From: Halopiger aswanensis
Lineage (GTDB): Archaea > Halobacteriota > Halobacteria > Halobacteriales > Natrialbaceae
Length of the DNA: 64,000 bases
Assembly (NCBI RefSeq): GCF_003610195.1
Contig: NZ_RAPO01000003.1
Span: 124,001 to 188,000, forward strand
Direction of reading: 5' to 3'
This document shows, piece by piece, positions 1 through 8,532 of the stretch. The notes beneath the pieces were generated by a model that worked only from the letters and a program-made list of their open reading frames with translations, had not been told where the DNA came from and searched no databases. Numbering within the stretch: the first letter of the stretch is position 1; every line of letters begins with the position of its first letter. A program made the translations under genes and the position numbers.

Positions 1-421
1 TCGAGCCGGCTCGGACCACGTTCGCCGTCGCCGCCAGATCCCCCGTCGCGGGCCGCAGGTAGTTGACGTTGAGGTTGATCGTCGCGATGCTCGCGGCGAA
101 GGGGTCCTCGAGTTCGGTCCGCAGCGCCAGGCCGCCGGCCGTATCGAGCAGGGTGGCGGCGATACCGCCGTGGATGTCCGCCCGGCGGCCGTCCGGGCCG
201 TGCGGGCGCGTGTTGGTCAGTTTCTCGTCGTAGGGCACCGAGAGCGTCATCGTTCCCGGGCCCACGTTGTCGACGCTGGTACCGATCCACGAGAGGAACT
301 CCTGGTGTTCGTCGATGAAGTGCTGGACGAACCCCTCGAGGTCGCCGGTCGACTCGAACTCGTCCATCGCCGCGCTGAACTCGTCGGCGTCGGCGTCGGC
401 GTCGGTGTCGGTGTCGGTCAT
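1..421 (-). CDS. PaaI-type hotdog thioesterase (3' end outside window)
   Basis: About 140 codons are visible and the frame runs off the left edge, so the C-terminus is missing. After an acidic Asp/Thr repeat leader (residues 2-13, a GTCGGC-type hexamer repeat in DNA) comes a hotdog-fold pattern: a helix with DIHGGIAATLLDTAGG and a following strand with NLNVNYLRPA, typical of the PaaI/YbgC-like acyl-CoA thioesterase family. Such enzymes hydrolyse aryl- or acyl-CoA in the cytoplasm. The ATG (complement of 419-421) lies about 24 nt after a GATAAAG box on the minus strand, fitting a leaderless transcript. It is divergent from the P450 gene. Family assignment is good; the substrate is unknown. Confidence 0.8.
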   Translation of the reverse strand, partial: MTDTDTDADADADEFSAAMDEFESTGDLEGFVQHFIDEHQEFLSWIGTSVDNVGPGTMTLSVPYDEKLTNTRPHGPDGRRADIHGGIAATLLDTAGGLALRTELEDPFAASIATINLNVNYLRPATGDLAATANVVRAGS

Positions 422-565
422 GCACCCCCGTCCGACGGGGACGCCCTTTATCGCTGCGTTTCACGGTCGTTCGGTTGTCGTGCGTTTGTTTCCGGATCGG
501 GTCTCGAGTGCGGGGCGAGCCGTTTCACGCGTACAACGAAGTGCCCGACGACCGTACGATCGCGT

Positions 566-1948
566 ATGGCCGACCGATCGACTCCCCGAACTCGAGCGCG
601 ATCTCTACCCGCCCACGAGGCGGATCCGCCGACGCACGAGGGCCTGCCCGTCATCGGCAACACGCACCAACTCGTTCGCGAGCAAGGCGGGCTGTACGAG
701 GACGCAGCCGAGCGCGGCGACGTCGTGGAGCTTCGGATTCTCGGCTTCGGCGAGTTCTACCAGGTGAACCACCCCGACTTGGCCGAGCGGATCCTCGTCG
801 ACGACCGCGACCGGTTCCGGAAGGCCAGCCTGAGCCGAGACGACCTCGGCGACCTCCTCGGGCAGGGACTGGTCTTGAGCGAGGGCGACCTGTGGGAGCG
901 ACAGCGCGCGCGGATCCAGCCGGCCTTCTACATGGATCAGATCGCGGACTACGCCGACGTGATGACCGCGGAGACTCGGGCAGTAGCCGACCAGTGGGCC
1001 GAGAAGCCGATCGTGAACGTCGAGCGCGAGATGAAAGCGCTCACGCTGCGGATCCTCGTGAAAGCGATGTTTGGATCCGAGATCGACTACGAGGCCGCGG
1101 GAATCCCCGAGACCGTGCGCAAGCTCCAGGAACCCGGCAAGCCGACCAAGCAGCCCATCGCGCGGCTGGTACCGAAGTGGGTCCCGATCCCGATGTGGCG
1201 CCGGTACAAGGAGGGGATCCGCGAGATGGAGACGCTCATCGAGACGTTCGTCGAACGGCGCCGGGAGGCGGGCCTCGAGGGGCGCGACGACCTCCTCTCG
1301 AGGCTCCTGACCGCCACCGACGAGTCGGGTGAGACGATGTCCGAACGGTTGCTCCGGGACGAACTGATGACGTTCCTGTTCGCCGGCCACGAGACGACGG
1401 CGACGGCGCTGACCTTTACTTGGCTGTTACTCGCTCAGCATCCGGCCGTCGAACGGCGACTCGTCGACGAACTCGAGGCGGTGCTGGACGGCGACCGCGC
1501 GACCTTCGCGGACGTTCCCGAACTCGAGTACACCGAGGCGGTGCTACGCGAAGCGATGCGGCTCTATCCGCCCGTACCGTCGATTCCGCGGGAGACGACG
1601 GAAGCGCTCACCCTCGGCGGGTACTCGATCCCCGAGGGCGCGACTGTGGCGCCGATGCAGTGGACGATCCACCGCGACGACCGCTTCTGGGACGAGCCGC
1701 TGACGTTCGATCCCGGACGGTTCCTGGGAGACGAGGCCGAGCGGCCGGACCTGGCGTACTTCCCGTTCGGCGCCGGCCCGCGGCGGTGTATCGGCCAGCA
1801 GTTCGCGCTCGTGGAGGGCACGCTGATCCTCGCGACGCTGGCCCGGCGGTACCACCCCGAGCTCGTCTCCGATCCGGACGTCGACCTCTCCGTGAGCATC
1901 ACGACGCGGCCGCTCGAGCCGATCGAGTTGCGCGTCGAACCGCGCTGA
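566..1948 (+). CDS. cytochrome P450
   Basis: 460 residues, normal P450 length. Visible landmarks: I-helix oxygen-binding motif AGHETT near residues 273-278, K-helix ExxR (Glu329-Arg332, EAMR followed by LYPP), and the heme-binding loop FPFGAGPRRCIG with the proximal Cys at 408. No N-terminal membrane anchor, so a soluble cytoplasmic monooxygenase. The frame stays open upstream to about 170, but that stretch is antisense to the thioesterase and lacks P450 character; the ATG at 566 starts the conserved region. No ferredoxin or ferredoxin reductase gene is adjacent, so the redox partner must be elsewhere. The substrate cannot be inferred. Confidence 0.93.
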   Translation: MADRSTPRTRARSLPAHEADPPTHEGLPVIGNTHQLVREQGGLYEDAAERGDVVELRILGFGEFYQVNHPDLAERILVDDRDRFRKASLSRDDLGDLLGQGLVLSEGDLWERQRARIQPAFYMDQIADYADVMTAETRAVADQWAEKPIVNVEREMKALTLRILVKAMFGSEIDYEAAGIPETVRKLQEPGKPTKQPIARLVPKWVPIPMWRRYKEGIREMETLIETFVERRREAGLEGRDDLLSRLLTATDESGETMSERLLRDELMTFLFAGHETTATALTFTWLLLAQHPAVERRLVDELEAVLDGDRATFADVPELEYTEAVLREAMRLYPPVPSIPRETTEALTLGGYSIPEGATVAPMQWTIHRDDRFWDEPLTFDPGRFLGDEAERPDLAYFPFGAGPRRCIGQQFALVEGTLILATLARRYHPELVSDPDVDLSVSITTRPLEPIELRVEPR

Positions 1949-2013
1949 TAGACGTCACCGTCCGTCGTTGACGGGCGCATTCCTCGCGGCCGCCGCCGTG
2001 CGAGCGACCGCGC

Positions 2014-2952
2014 TCACTCGCTCGGTTCGCCGCGCTCGACCCGGTCGCGGGCCCGCACTCGCACCCGAACGCGCTCGCCGAGCGCGAACGACCGATCGGG
2101 ACAGATCAGCTTGGCGCCGAACTCCGCGTCTCGAGCGCAAAACAGCGACAGCCCGGTGATCGGGTCCCCGTCGACGGTTACGACCACGTCGTCCCATTCG
2201 ATCGTTCGCGTTCGCCCCTCGAGCCGCCCGAGCCGATCGCCGTTCAACGAGACGGTGTCGCGTCCGTTCTCGCCAAGATCGCCGGCAGCCAGCAGGCCGC
2301 CGCCGTCGTAGTGCGGCAAACCGCCGTCGAGGATACCCCCGTCGTCGGCCCCGATCCCGACGAACGCTTTTCCGGGCGCCGGATGGACCGGCGAGTCCAG
2401 GACCGCGTACGTCTCGCCCGTCGCGACGACGGTGCCGGTCCCGTCCCACTCGAGCGGTCGGAGTTCGGCGCCGACCTCGAGCGGCAGCGATCCCGACGCG
2501 CGGTAGGGGTTCTGCTCGGGCCCGCGGAAGCCCAGGTGGAGGTGGTTGTCGACCCAGGGGGCGAAAAAGCCCGCCCGGACGAGCCGACCCAGCGACTCGC
2601 CGCGCTCGACGCGGTCGCCGGCCTCGACGGCGGGGTCGACGTGGAGGATGCGGGCCGTAAGCCCGTCGAACGCGGGTGCGTCGGGCTCGAGGAGGATCAG
2701 ATGGTCGTGCTCGGGCGCGTAGGGCTTCGGCGGCGCGCGGACGGTCCGTGTGTCGCGGACGACGCCGGCGAAGGGACTGGGTGCAGCGGTCGTCCGGCCG
2801 TCCCGAAGCGTGCCGGGATACAGGTCGACGGCACAACCCGCGTCGTGGGCCGGGTACGGCGAGTTGTACAGCGAGAACCGGGCGTACTGCGAGAGCAGCG
2901 ACTCGGAAAGCGTGACGCGCTCGGGTTCGGGCGTGGTATCGGAGCCGGCCAT
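2014..2952 (-). CDS. M23/LytM-fold metallopeptidase-like protein
   Basis: 312 residues starting at MAGS; an ATG five codons upstream (2967) is also possible. Residues about 30-140 resemble the M23 (LytM) barrel: AHDAGCAVDLYP supplies candidate zinc ligands His36 and Asp43, ILHVDP gives His104, the biotinyl/lipoyl-like turn VEAGDRVERGESLG follows, and NHLHLGF supplies His137-x-His139. All expected metal ligands seem present. There is no signal peptide or transmembrane segment, so it looks cytoplasmic. That is odd for a family best known for cutting peptidoglycan, which haloarchaea lack. The C-terminal half (about 150-312) is strand-rich and unrecognised. It is convergent with the P450 gene and divergent from the lipoate ligase gene. 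Confidence 0.72.
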   Translation of the reverse strand: MAGSDTTPEPERVTLSESLLSQYARFSLYNSPYPAHDAGCAVDLYPGTLRDGRTTAAPSPFAGVVRDTRTVRAPPKPYAPEHDHLILLEPDAPAFDGLTARILHVDPAVEAGDRVERGESLGRLVRAGFFAPWVDNHLHLGFRGPEQNPYRASGSLPLEVGAELRPLEWDGTGTVVATGETYAVLDSPVHPAPGKAFVGIGADDGGILDGGLPHYDGGGLLAAGDLGENGRDTVSLNGDRLGRLEGRTRTIEWDDVVVTVDGDPITGLSLFCARDAEFGAKLICPDRSFALGERVRVRVRARDRVERGEPSE

Positions 2953-3015
2953 CGATTCGCCTCGCATCCGTCTGTGCGGCGGGAGCGTTTAGGTCCGTCG
3001 CCACGAACCCCGGCT

Positions 3016-3747
3016 ATGCGCGTGTTCCGCGGCCGCGCGTCGACGATCGACGCCGACCGCGCGGCCAGCGAGCGACTGCTCGAGGTCGCCGCCGACGGCG
3101 AGCCCGCGGTACGGGTCTGGCGCCCGCACCGCCAGATCGCGTTCGGCCGTCGCGACGCGAGACGCGAAGGGTACGACCGCGCTCGCGAGGCCGCCCGCGC
3201 GGCGGGGTTTCCGCCGGTCGAGCGCGACGTCGGCGGGCGAGCAGTGGCCTACGACGGCGCGACGACGGTCGCCTTCGCCCGCGCCGAGCCAGTTGCGGAC
3301 TTCCGACGCGGGACGACCGCCCGCTACGAGCGTCTGACCGGCGACGTCGAACGCGCGCTCGCGGATCTAGGCGTCGCGACCGAGCGCGGCGAACCGGACG
3401 ACGCGTTTTGTCCCGGGACGCACTCGCTGTCAGTCGACAGCGAGGGAGGCGAGCGGCGAAAGCTCGTCGGCATCGCCCAGCGCGTTCGACAGGACGCCGC
3501 GGTCGGCGCCGGGATCGTCCTCGTCGACGGCCGCGAGGAACTCGCGACCGTTCTCGAGACTGTCTACAACGCACTCTCGGTGCCGCTCGATCCCGCGACC
3601 GTCGGAACGATCGCAGCGGCCGGCGGACCAGCGGATTCGGACCGCGTTCGGGCGGCGCTCGAGCGGGCGCTCGTCGGGGACGCGGATGCGGCGATCGAAC
3701 CGATCTCGGCGCTGGCGGACGACGGCGAGGGCGGGAACGAGCAATAG
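3016..3747 (+). CDS. lipoate-protein ligase A family protein
   Basis: 243 residues of the BPL/LPL catalytic fold. VWRPHRQIAFGRRDA at the N-terminus, RDVGGRAVAYDGATTVAFA (the family's RRxxGGGxVxHD-like loop) and RRKLVGIAQRV (the KxxGxAQ lysine motif) are all recognisable. Members activate lipoate or octanoate with ATP and attach it to E2 or GcvH lysines, or act as octanoyl transferases. This copy is shorter than bacterial LplA and lacks the C-terminal accessory domain, as in many archaeal homologues that need a separate LplB. The ATG at 3016 is where homology begins, although the frame is open far upstream. Exact activity is not determined. Confidence 0.82.
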   Translation: MRVFRGRASTIDADRAASERLLEVAADGEPAVRVWRPHRQIAFGRRDARREGYDRAREAARAAGFPPVERDVGGRAVAYDGATTVAFARAEPVADFRRGTTARYERLTGDVERALADLGVATERGEPDDAFCPGTHSLSVDSEGGERRKLVGIAQRVRQDAAVGAGIVLVDGREELATVLETVYNALSVPLDPATVGTIAAAGGPADSDRVRAALERALVGDADAAIEPISALADDGEGGNEQ

Positions 3748-3886
3748 CGGTTCAGTTCGGTACGGTCGTCGATCGGTTCTGGGAGAACAGTCGAAACCGC
3801 GCGTGCAACGCGGAGGTACTATTTTGCCGTTCGACGGTGTCCGACTCGAGCATGGCGCGGCTACTTGCCGATCCGGAGGCGGTTCG

Positions 3887-4462
3887 ATGACCGACGAGAC
3901 TGACGCCGATACGGCTACCGATACGGCTGACGACGCCCCCACCGACGACCCCCGCTGGACCGAACTGCTCGAGGACGCGGCGGCGATCGCCGCGGAGTAC
4001 GGCGACGACGGCTGGGATACCGTCGTCCTCGAACCCGCTGGAATCGACGCCGTTCCGCGCGAGGGCAACGAACGAGGCGGCCTCGAGGCGATCGTTTCAG
4101 AGACGGAGCACGGGCTCCTCGAGGCGCTCGTCGAGCGCGACGACGTCACCGTCGACGAGGCCGAAGTGTACTACCGGCCCTCGGAGGGCGACGACCGCCG
4201 GTTCGCGCTGGCGGTCGAGCGCGATACGGAGAGCGGAATCGCGGTCTGTCTGCCGCTGACCTACCGACTTACCGAGGCCGAGACGAACGCCGTCTTCGAA
4301 ACCGCGCTCGCCGACGGCGAACTGCTGGTTCACGTGCGCTCGCGCGACGCCGCTGCGGACGCCGACCAGCGAGTTACCTTCTCGCACGACGATCCGTTGC
4401 TGTTCCTCGAGGACGCAGACGTTCAAGCGAACGGTGAAACGGGCGCCGAAGGCGACGCGTAA
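3887..4462 (+). CDS. conserved haloarchaeal hypothetical protein
   Basis: 191 residues, very acidic, with no membrane segment. An Asp/Thr-rich leader (about 1-25) precedes a mixed alpha/beta region containing WTELLEDAAAIAAEYGDDGW and LPLTYRLTEAETNAVFETALADG. I do not recognise a characterised family. The ATG at 3887 is supported by a good Shine-Dalgarno GGAGG at 3875-3879, seven bases upstream, which is unusual in this window where most genes look leaderless. It follows the lipoate ligase by 139 nt and is convergent with the next gene. Confidence 0.72.
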   Translation: MTDETDADTATDTADDAPTDDPRWTELLEDAAAIAAEYGDDGWDTVVLEPAGIDAVPREGNERGGLEAIVSETEHGLLEALVERDDVTVDEAEVYYRPSEGDDRRFALAVERDTESGIAVCLPLTYRLTEAETNAVFETALADGELLVHVRSRDAAADADQRVTFSHDDPLLFLEDADVQANGETGAEGDA

Positions 4463-4492
4463 CGGCCGGCCGATACCGGACGTCTCAGTGTC

Positions 4493-5227
4493 TCAGTCTT
4501 CGCTCGTGCTCTCGGCTTCGTCCTGCTCGCGCAACTCCTCGCTGGCCTCGCGGACCTCTCGCATCACACTCGAGATGCGCTCTTCGGCCTCGAGTTCCTC
4601 CTCGACGGAGAGGTCGACGCCCTCGACCTCGAGCAGGAACTTGGCGACCTCGGTCGACTCGTACATGACGTCGTCGAGTTCCTCGGCGGTGAAGAAGTCA
4701 CACATCGCGCCGTAGAGGAAGGTCGCGCCGGCCTTGCGGACCTTTTCCTCGAAGGAGGCTCGCGCCTGGTTGACCGCTTGGGGCGTGTAGGTGTCGGTCA
4801 TGAAGGGGACGAGTTCGGGCAGGTTCTCGCCGATCTTGGTCATCTCGACGCCGGTTTCGGTCCGGAAATCCGAACAGAGGCGGGCGATGGCCCACTCGCG
4901 GGCCGTGATGTAGGTTCGATCGCGGAGGAACTCGTTGACGCGGTCGTACTGCGCGCCGTCCATCTTCTTGAACCGGGCGTACTTCTGGACATCCTCGGGG
5001 ACGTCGGACTCCTCGGGTTCGGGGTCGGGGACGCCGGGCATCGACGACTCGTCGGCCCCGTCAGCCCCGTCGGTCTCATCGGTCCCGTCGGCCTCTGTAG
5101 ATGCCGTATCGGCATCGGAAGCGGCGTCAGCGTCGCTCTCGGCGCCGACGCTCGAGTCCGGTCCGGCGGCTGAATCGGTAGCGGGGTCGGCATCGGAATC
5201 GGGTACGTTCAGTCCGTCCTCGTCCAT
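4493..5227 (-). CDS. conserved haloarchaeal protein (probably DUF5806)
   Basis: 244 residues in two parts. Residues 1 to about 75 are a low-complexity acidic tail (Asp/Ala/Ser/Thr/Glu) with no predicted structure. Residues about 78-225 form a helical domain with the motifs YARFKKMDGAQYDRVNEFL, ITAREWAIARLCSDF and YTPQAVNQARASFEEKVRKAG. From memory this domain is the haloarchaeal DUF5806 family; function unknown. No signal peptide and no metal motif. The stop is 30 nt from the convergent upstream gene. Confidence 0.75.
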   Translation of the reverse strand: MDEDGLNVPDSDADPATDSAAGPDSSVGAESDADAASDADTASTEADGTDETDGADGADESSMPGVPDPEPEESDVPEDVQKYARFKKMDGAQYDRVNEFLRDRTYITAREWAIARLCSDFRTETGVEMTKIGENLPELVPFMTDTYTPQAVNQARASFEEKVRKAGATFLYGAMCDFFTAEELDDVMYESTEVAKFLLEVEGVDLSVEEELEAEERISSVMREVREASEELREQDEAESTSED

Positions 5228-5393
5228 GCCCGCTTATTCCGACACGCGCGAGATAAGGGTTGTTCTCGAGTGCTCGTGTCGGCGCCGGGCGACGGTAGAG
5301 ATCAGGGAGACTGCGAGGACGGGACGATAAACTCCGCGCGAATCCCCCGGAGTTCTCCCCCAATTTAAGTCCGTGAACGCTGTTCGGTACTGT

Positions 5394-6530
5394 ATGACAC
5401 AGACGCCAGTCGTCGCAGCCGCGGTTCGAACGCCACAGGGGAAAGAAGACGGCGTGTTCGCCGACGTTCGCAGCGAGGATCTCTCGGTGCCGCTGATCGA
5501 CGAGATTCTCGCCGAGACCGGCCTCTCGGGCGACGAAATCGATGATCTGATGTGGGGATGTGCCCAGCAGCGAAGCGAGCAAGGGAACAACGTCGCCCGC
5601 GTCATCGCCTTGCTCTCCGAGTTGGGCGAAAACGTGCCGGCGACGACGATCAACCGCTGGTGTGCCTCCTCGATGCAGGCGGTCATGTCGGCGGCTGACG
5701 CGATCGCGGCCGGCAACCGCGACGCGATCCTCGCCGGCGGCGTCGAGAACATGAGCCGCGTCCAGATGGGCGAGAACATGGGCAGCGTCCACCCGCGGAT
5801 GGCCGAACTGTACAACGTCGGCGAACTCCAGATGGGGATGACCGCCGAGAAGGTCGCCGAGGAGTACGGTATCAGCCGCGAGGAGCAAGACGAGTACGCC
5901 GCACGGAGCCAGCAGCGGGCCGTCGAGGCGACCGAGGACGGCCGCTTCGCCGACGAGATCGTCCCGATCGAGACCGAGGACGGCACCGTCGAGGAGGACG
6001 AGGGCCTCCGGCCCGGCACGACCAAAGAGAAGCTCGCCGAACTGCCGACCGTCTTCAAATCCGACGGTACCGTCACGCCCGGCAACGCCTCCCAGATCTC
6101 CGACGGCGCCTCGGCGCTGCTGGTCACGAGTGAAGCCTTCGCCGAGGACCACGACCTCGAGATCCTCGCCGAGGTCGGCCAGAACAACGTCGCCGGCGTC
6201 GATCCGACCGTCATGGGGATCGGCCCGGTGCCCGCGACGCGGGGCCTGCTCGAGCGCAACGGCCGCGAGATCGACGACTACGATCAGGTGGAACTCAACG
6301 AGGCCTTCGCCAGCCAGACGCTCTACTGCCGCGACGAACTCGGCGTCGATCCCGAGATCTTCAACGTCAACGGCGGCGCGATCGCGATCGGGCATCCGCT
6401 TGGCGCCTCGGGCGCGCGGCTGCCGGTGACGCTGATCCACGAACTCCGGCGCCGGGGCGGCGGCCTCGGGCTGGCGACGCTCTGCGTCGGCTTCGGCCAG
6501 GGTGCGGCGATCGAGTTCGACGTTCGCTGA
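5394..6530 (+). CDS. thiolase (acetyl-CoA acyltransferase)
   Basis: 378 residues covering both thiolase halves. The nucleophile is Cys90 (NRWCASSMQ), the catalytic His is His334 in GHPLGASG, and the acid/base Cys is Cys364 (LCVGFGQG), so the enzyme should be active in degradative (3-ketoacyl-CoA cleavage) or biosynthetic (acetoacetyl-CoA) direction. The ATG at 5394 is chosen because a TTTAAG box at 5365-5370 sits 24-29 nt upstream, as expected for a leaderless transcript; a GTG seven codons earlier is less likely. No other beta-oxidation gene is adjacent; the acyl-CoA ligase at 15.5-17.5 kb could act in the same pathway. Confidence 0.93.
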   Translation: MTQTPVVAAAVRTPQGKEDGVFADVRSEDLSVPLIDEILAETGLSGDEIDDLMWGCAQQRSEQGNNVARVIALLSELGENVPATTINRWCASSMQAVMSAADAIAAGNRDAILAGGVENMSRVQMGENMGSVHPRMAELYNVGELQMGMTAEKVAEEYGISREEQDEYAARSQQRAVEATEDGRFADEIVPIETEDGTVEEDEGLRPGTTKEKLAELPTVFKSDGTVTPGNASQISDGASALLVTSEAFAEDHDLEILAEVGQNNVAGVDPTVMGIGPVPATRGLLERNGREIDDYDQVELNEAFASQTLYCRDELGVDPEIFNVNGGAIAIGHPLGASGARLPVTLIHELRRRGGGLGLATLCVGFGQGAAIEFDVR

Positions 6531-6631
6531 TCCCTCCGGCTGTTCTCTCGCTGGGCCGCCGCGCAGCCGTTCGGGAGCCGTCCACCCTAAATTCGGCGGG
6601 CCGTTTAGTACGCTCGAGCCGTACGACCGGT

Positions 6632-6994
6632 ATGAGCTGGCACCTCCTGGCGATCATCGTGGGGATCCCGGTGGCGTGGCACCTCGCGCTCACGGCGGTC
6701 ACCTACTACGACGCCGGCCGCGTCGGCCTCGAGCCCCGAGAAAAGTGGACGGCGATCACCTTCCTGATCCCGCTGTTCGGCTTCTTCATCTACCTGTTCG
6801 AGCGCAGCGAACTCGACTACGATCCCGACGAAGACCCCTACCGCGGGCAAAACTTCAACATCCACCCCTCGCGGGCCGACGATTCGCCGCTGCCGTCTCG
6901 CGGCGACGACCGGCTGTCGTCCGAATCCGGCGCCGAGGCCGACGCCGACGACCGGACGGACGACGGGCGGAATCGAGACGGCCGGCGCGACTAA
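6632..6994 (+). CDS. small two-TM membrane protein, PLDc_N-like
   Basis: 120 residues. Two hydrophobic segments (about 4-26 and 42-58) flank a short loop with YDAGRVGLEPREKW; the second segment ends FLIPLFGFFIYLFERSEL, the pattern of the PLDc_N phospholipase-D-like N-terminal hairpin found alone in many haloarchaeal small proteins. The rest (about 65-120) is an acidic, disordered cytoplasmic tail. Function unknown. The ATG at 6632 begins the first membrane helix directly. Confidence 0.72.
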   Translation: MSWHLLAIIVGIPVAWHLALTAVTYYDAGRVGLEPREKWTAITFLIPLFGFFIYLFERSELDYDPDEDPYRGQNFNIHPSRADDSPLPSRGDDRLSSESGAEADADDRTDDGRNRDGRRD

Positions 6995-7097
6995 ACGGGA
7001 TCGGACGCCTCGAGGGAGTGGCAGTTCCCGGAGATTCGACGCAAGGAGGTACCACGATACAGTTTCGGGTGGTGCCTCGAGTCGATAACTCGATACC

Positions 7098-7187
7098 GTG
7101 ACCGGTCTCGGGACGCCGACGACGCGGGCGGCATGGGGAACGTTCACCGTCTCGGTGTGTCTGGTCTACGTCGGTTTCCGCTCGCTC
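7098..7187 (+). pseudogene. 5' half of a small membrane-protein gene split by the insertion
   Basis: A GTG at 7098 opens a 30-codon frame with a hydrophobic stretch (TFTVSVCLVYVGF). It reaches the left target duplication and then runs into the mobile element, where it meets a stop about 8 codons later. Its frame continues exactly in the 3' fragment at 10977-11105 if the element and one copy of the 8-bp repeat are removed, giving a 72-residue protein with two hydrophobic segments. An upstream in-frame stop at 7086-7088 limits the start to this GTG. Confidence 0.68.
7180..7187. repeat. left target-site duplication GCTCGCTC
   Basis: The octamer GCTCGCTC directly abuts the left terminal inverted repeat and is repeated exactly next to the right terminus at 10969-10976. 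Eight base pairs is the duplication size known for IS6-family insertions. Confidence 0.82.
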
Positions 7188-7279
7188 CGCCTTGTTGAAA
7201 CCCTCAAATAGTGATAGCTCGGATATCCACGATGGACACCTCGTGTGAAAAGGACAAAATACCGAAAAGACTAACGCTA

Positions 7280-7295
7280 TTTAGGCTGGCCTAAA
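7280..7295. promoter_or_regulatory. DtxR/SirR-type palindrome at the start of the binding-protein gene
   Basis: TTTAGGCTGGCCTAAA is a perfect inverted repeat apart from its two central bases. It matches the half-site TTAGGY...RCCTAA typical of DtxR-family iron-dependent repressors. It ends four bases before the GTG start of an iron-siderophore-type binding protein, so a bound repressor would cover the transcription start of a leaderless message. Iron control is inferred from motif plus gene type. Confidence 0.65.
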
Positions 7296-7299
7296 ACAT

Positions 7300-8532
7300 G
7301 TGGCAGACGATTCCAGCAACCACACGGCACCGACGCGCAGAGGCTACATAAAACACGGCGGCGCAGTCGTTGGCGGCGGACTGCTTGCCGGCTGTGCCAG
7401 CGACTCCGGGTCAGAGAACACTACTACCGGGACGACTACTGGGGAGGAGGCGACTCCCAAGGGCAGTTCGTACTCGGCGACGCTCGCGCCAGCAGACAAG
7501 GTCACGCTCGAGTCGGAACCTGAAGACATCTTCACGATGCTAGGCCACCACGCCGACATGGTGCTGGCGCTCGGTCGGGGCGACGATATGAACGCGATGT
7601 TCGCGCCAGAATACCACCAAGGGTTGTACCGGAAGTTAACACACCACTTCGACGGGGTTTCTATCGACTGGGAGGGGTTGTACAACTCGTGGCCACCGAA
7701 GAAGGAGAAACTGTACGAACTCGACAGCAACGTCCACATCGCTGACCCGGCGAAAGTTGCGACTGCCGATGGATGGGACAACAGCGACGTACAAGAGATT
7801 GAGGAGAACGTCGCGCCGTGGTTCGGAAACACGCTCAGTGGCACCAACCGGACGCCGCCAGCGGGCTGGAAGGACCAGTACGAGTACTACACGTTGTGGG
7901 AGATCTTCGGCAAGGTCGCACAGTTGCTCGGAGCGGACGAACGGTACCGGGCTCTCGCGTCCGTCCGTGACTCGATGGTTCAGACCATCGAGGAGAACCG
8001 CCCACCGGAGAGCGAGCGACCGACCGCGGCGCTGGTGTTGTTCTCGTCGTCGGAAGATCACAAGGGATGGGGCTACAAGATGAACCATCCGGGCTACTAC
8101 GCCGCACACACGCGTCCGATGGGGGTCACCGACGCGCTGTCCGAGGCCTTCGGAGAGGGATACGGCGAGAGCGGGCGAAACATGCCGTTCGACTACGAAC
8201 TGCTCCTCGAAGCGGACCCGGACGTGTTGCTCGTCCTCGGTTCGATGACGGCGTATTTCAACCCTGACGAGATTCGGAAGACCCTCGAAAACCATGAGGT
8301 AGCCAGCGACCTCACCGCCGTCAAGGAGGGCAACGTCTACGCGCAGGGTGCGCGACGACAGGGTCCGATTCTCAACCTGTTCCAGCTCGAGATGACTGCG
8401 AAGCAGCTCTACCCCAACCAGTTCGGCGAGTGGCCCGGCTACCAGAACGGTAAACCGTATCCACAGATTCCTGAAGAGGAGCAACTGTTCGACCGCCAGC
8501 GTGTCGCGAATATCATCAACGGAGACCTCTAA
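7300..8532 (+). CDS. iron-siderophore-type ABC substrate-binding lipoprotein
   Basis: 410 residues. Residues 12-32 form a Tat-type lipoprotein signal: twin Arg (TRRGYIK), a short hydrophobic stretch and lipobox LLAGC with Cys32 as the lipid site, followed by a Ser/Thr/Gly linker. The mature part is a helical-backbone (class III, BtuF/FecB-like) binding protein; VTLESEPEDIFTMLGHHADMV and ANPDVLLVLG-like segments (EADPDVLLVLGSM) are characteristic. The GTG at 7300 is used because the ATG two bases earlier is out of frame. No permease or ATPase gene is adjacent, so it must pair with a transporter encoded elsewhere. The ligand is likely a ferric siderophore or similar chelate, supported by the DtxR-like palindrome. 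Confidence 0.85.
   Translation: MADDSSNHTAPTRRGYIKHGGAVVGGGLLAGCASDSGSENTTTGTTTGEEATPKGSSYSATLAPADKVTLESEPEDIFTMLGHHADMVLALGRGDDMNAMFAPEYHQGLYRKLTHHFDGVSIDWEGLYNSWPPKKEKLYELDSNVHIADPAKVATADGWDNSDVQEIEENVAPWFGNTLSGTNRTPPAGWKDQYEYYTLWEIFGKVAQLLGADERYRALASVRDSMVQTIEENRPPESERPTAALVLFSSSEDHKGWGYKMNHPGYYAAHTRPMGVTDALSEAFGEGYGESGRNMPFDYELLLEADPDVLLVLGSMTAYFNPDEIRKTLENHEVASDLTAVKEGNVYAQGARRQGPILNLFQLEMTAKQLYPNQFGEWPGYQNGKPYPQIPEEEQLFDRQRVANIINGDL

Noticed and set aside
373-418. Hexamer repeat possibly a repeat array
   Set aside because: It encodes an Asp-Thr/Asp-Ala leader of the thioesterase and has no spacer structure, so not CRISPR.
170-565. Upstream extension of the P450 frame
   Set aside because: The stretch is antisense to the hotdog thioesterase, has no P450 similarity and contains low complexity from the hexamer repeat; the ATG at 566 fits the family.
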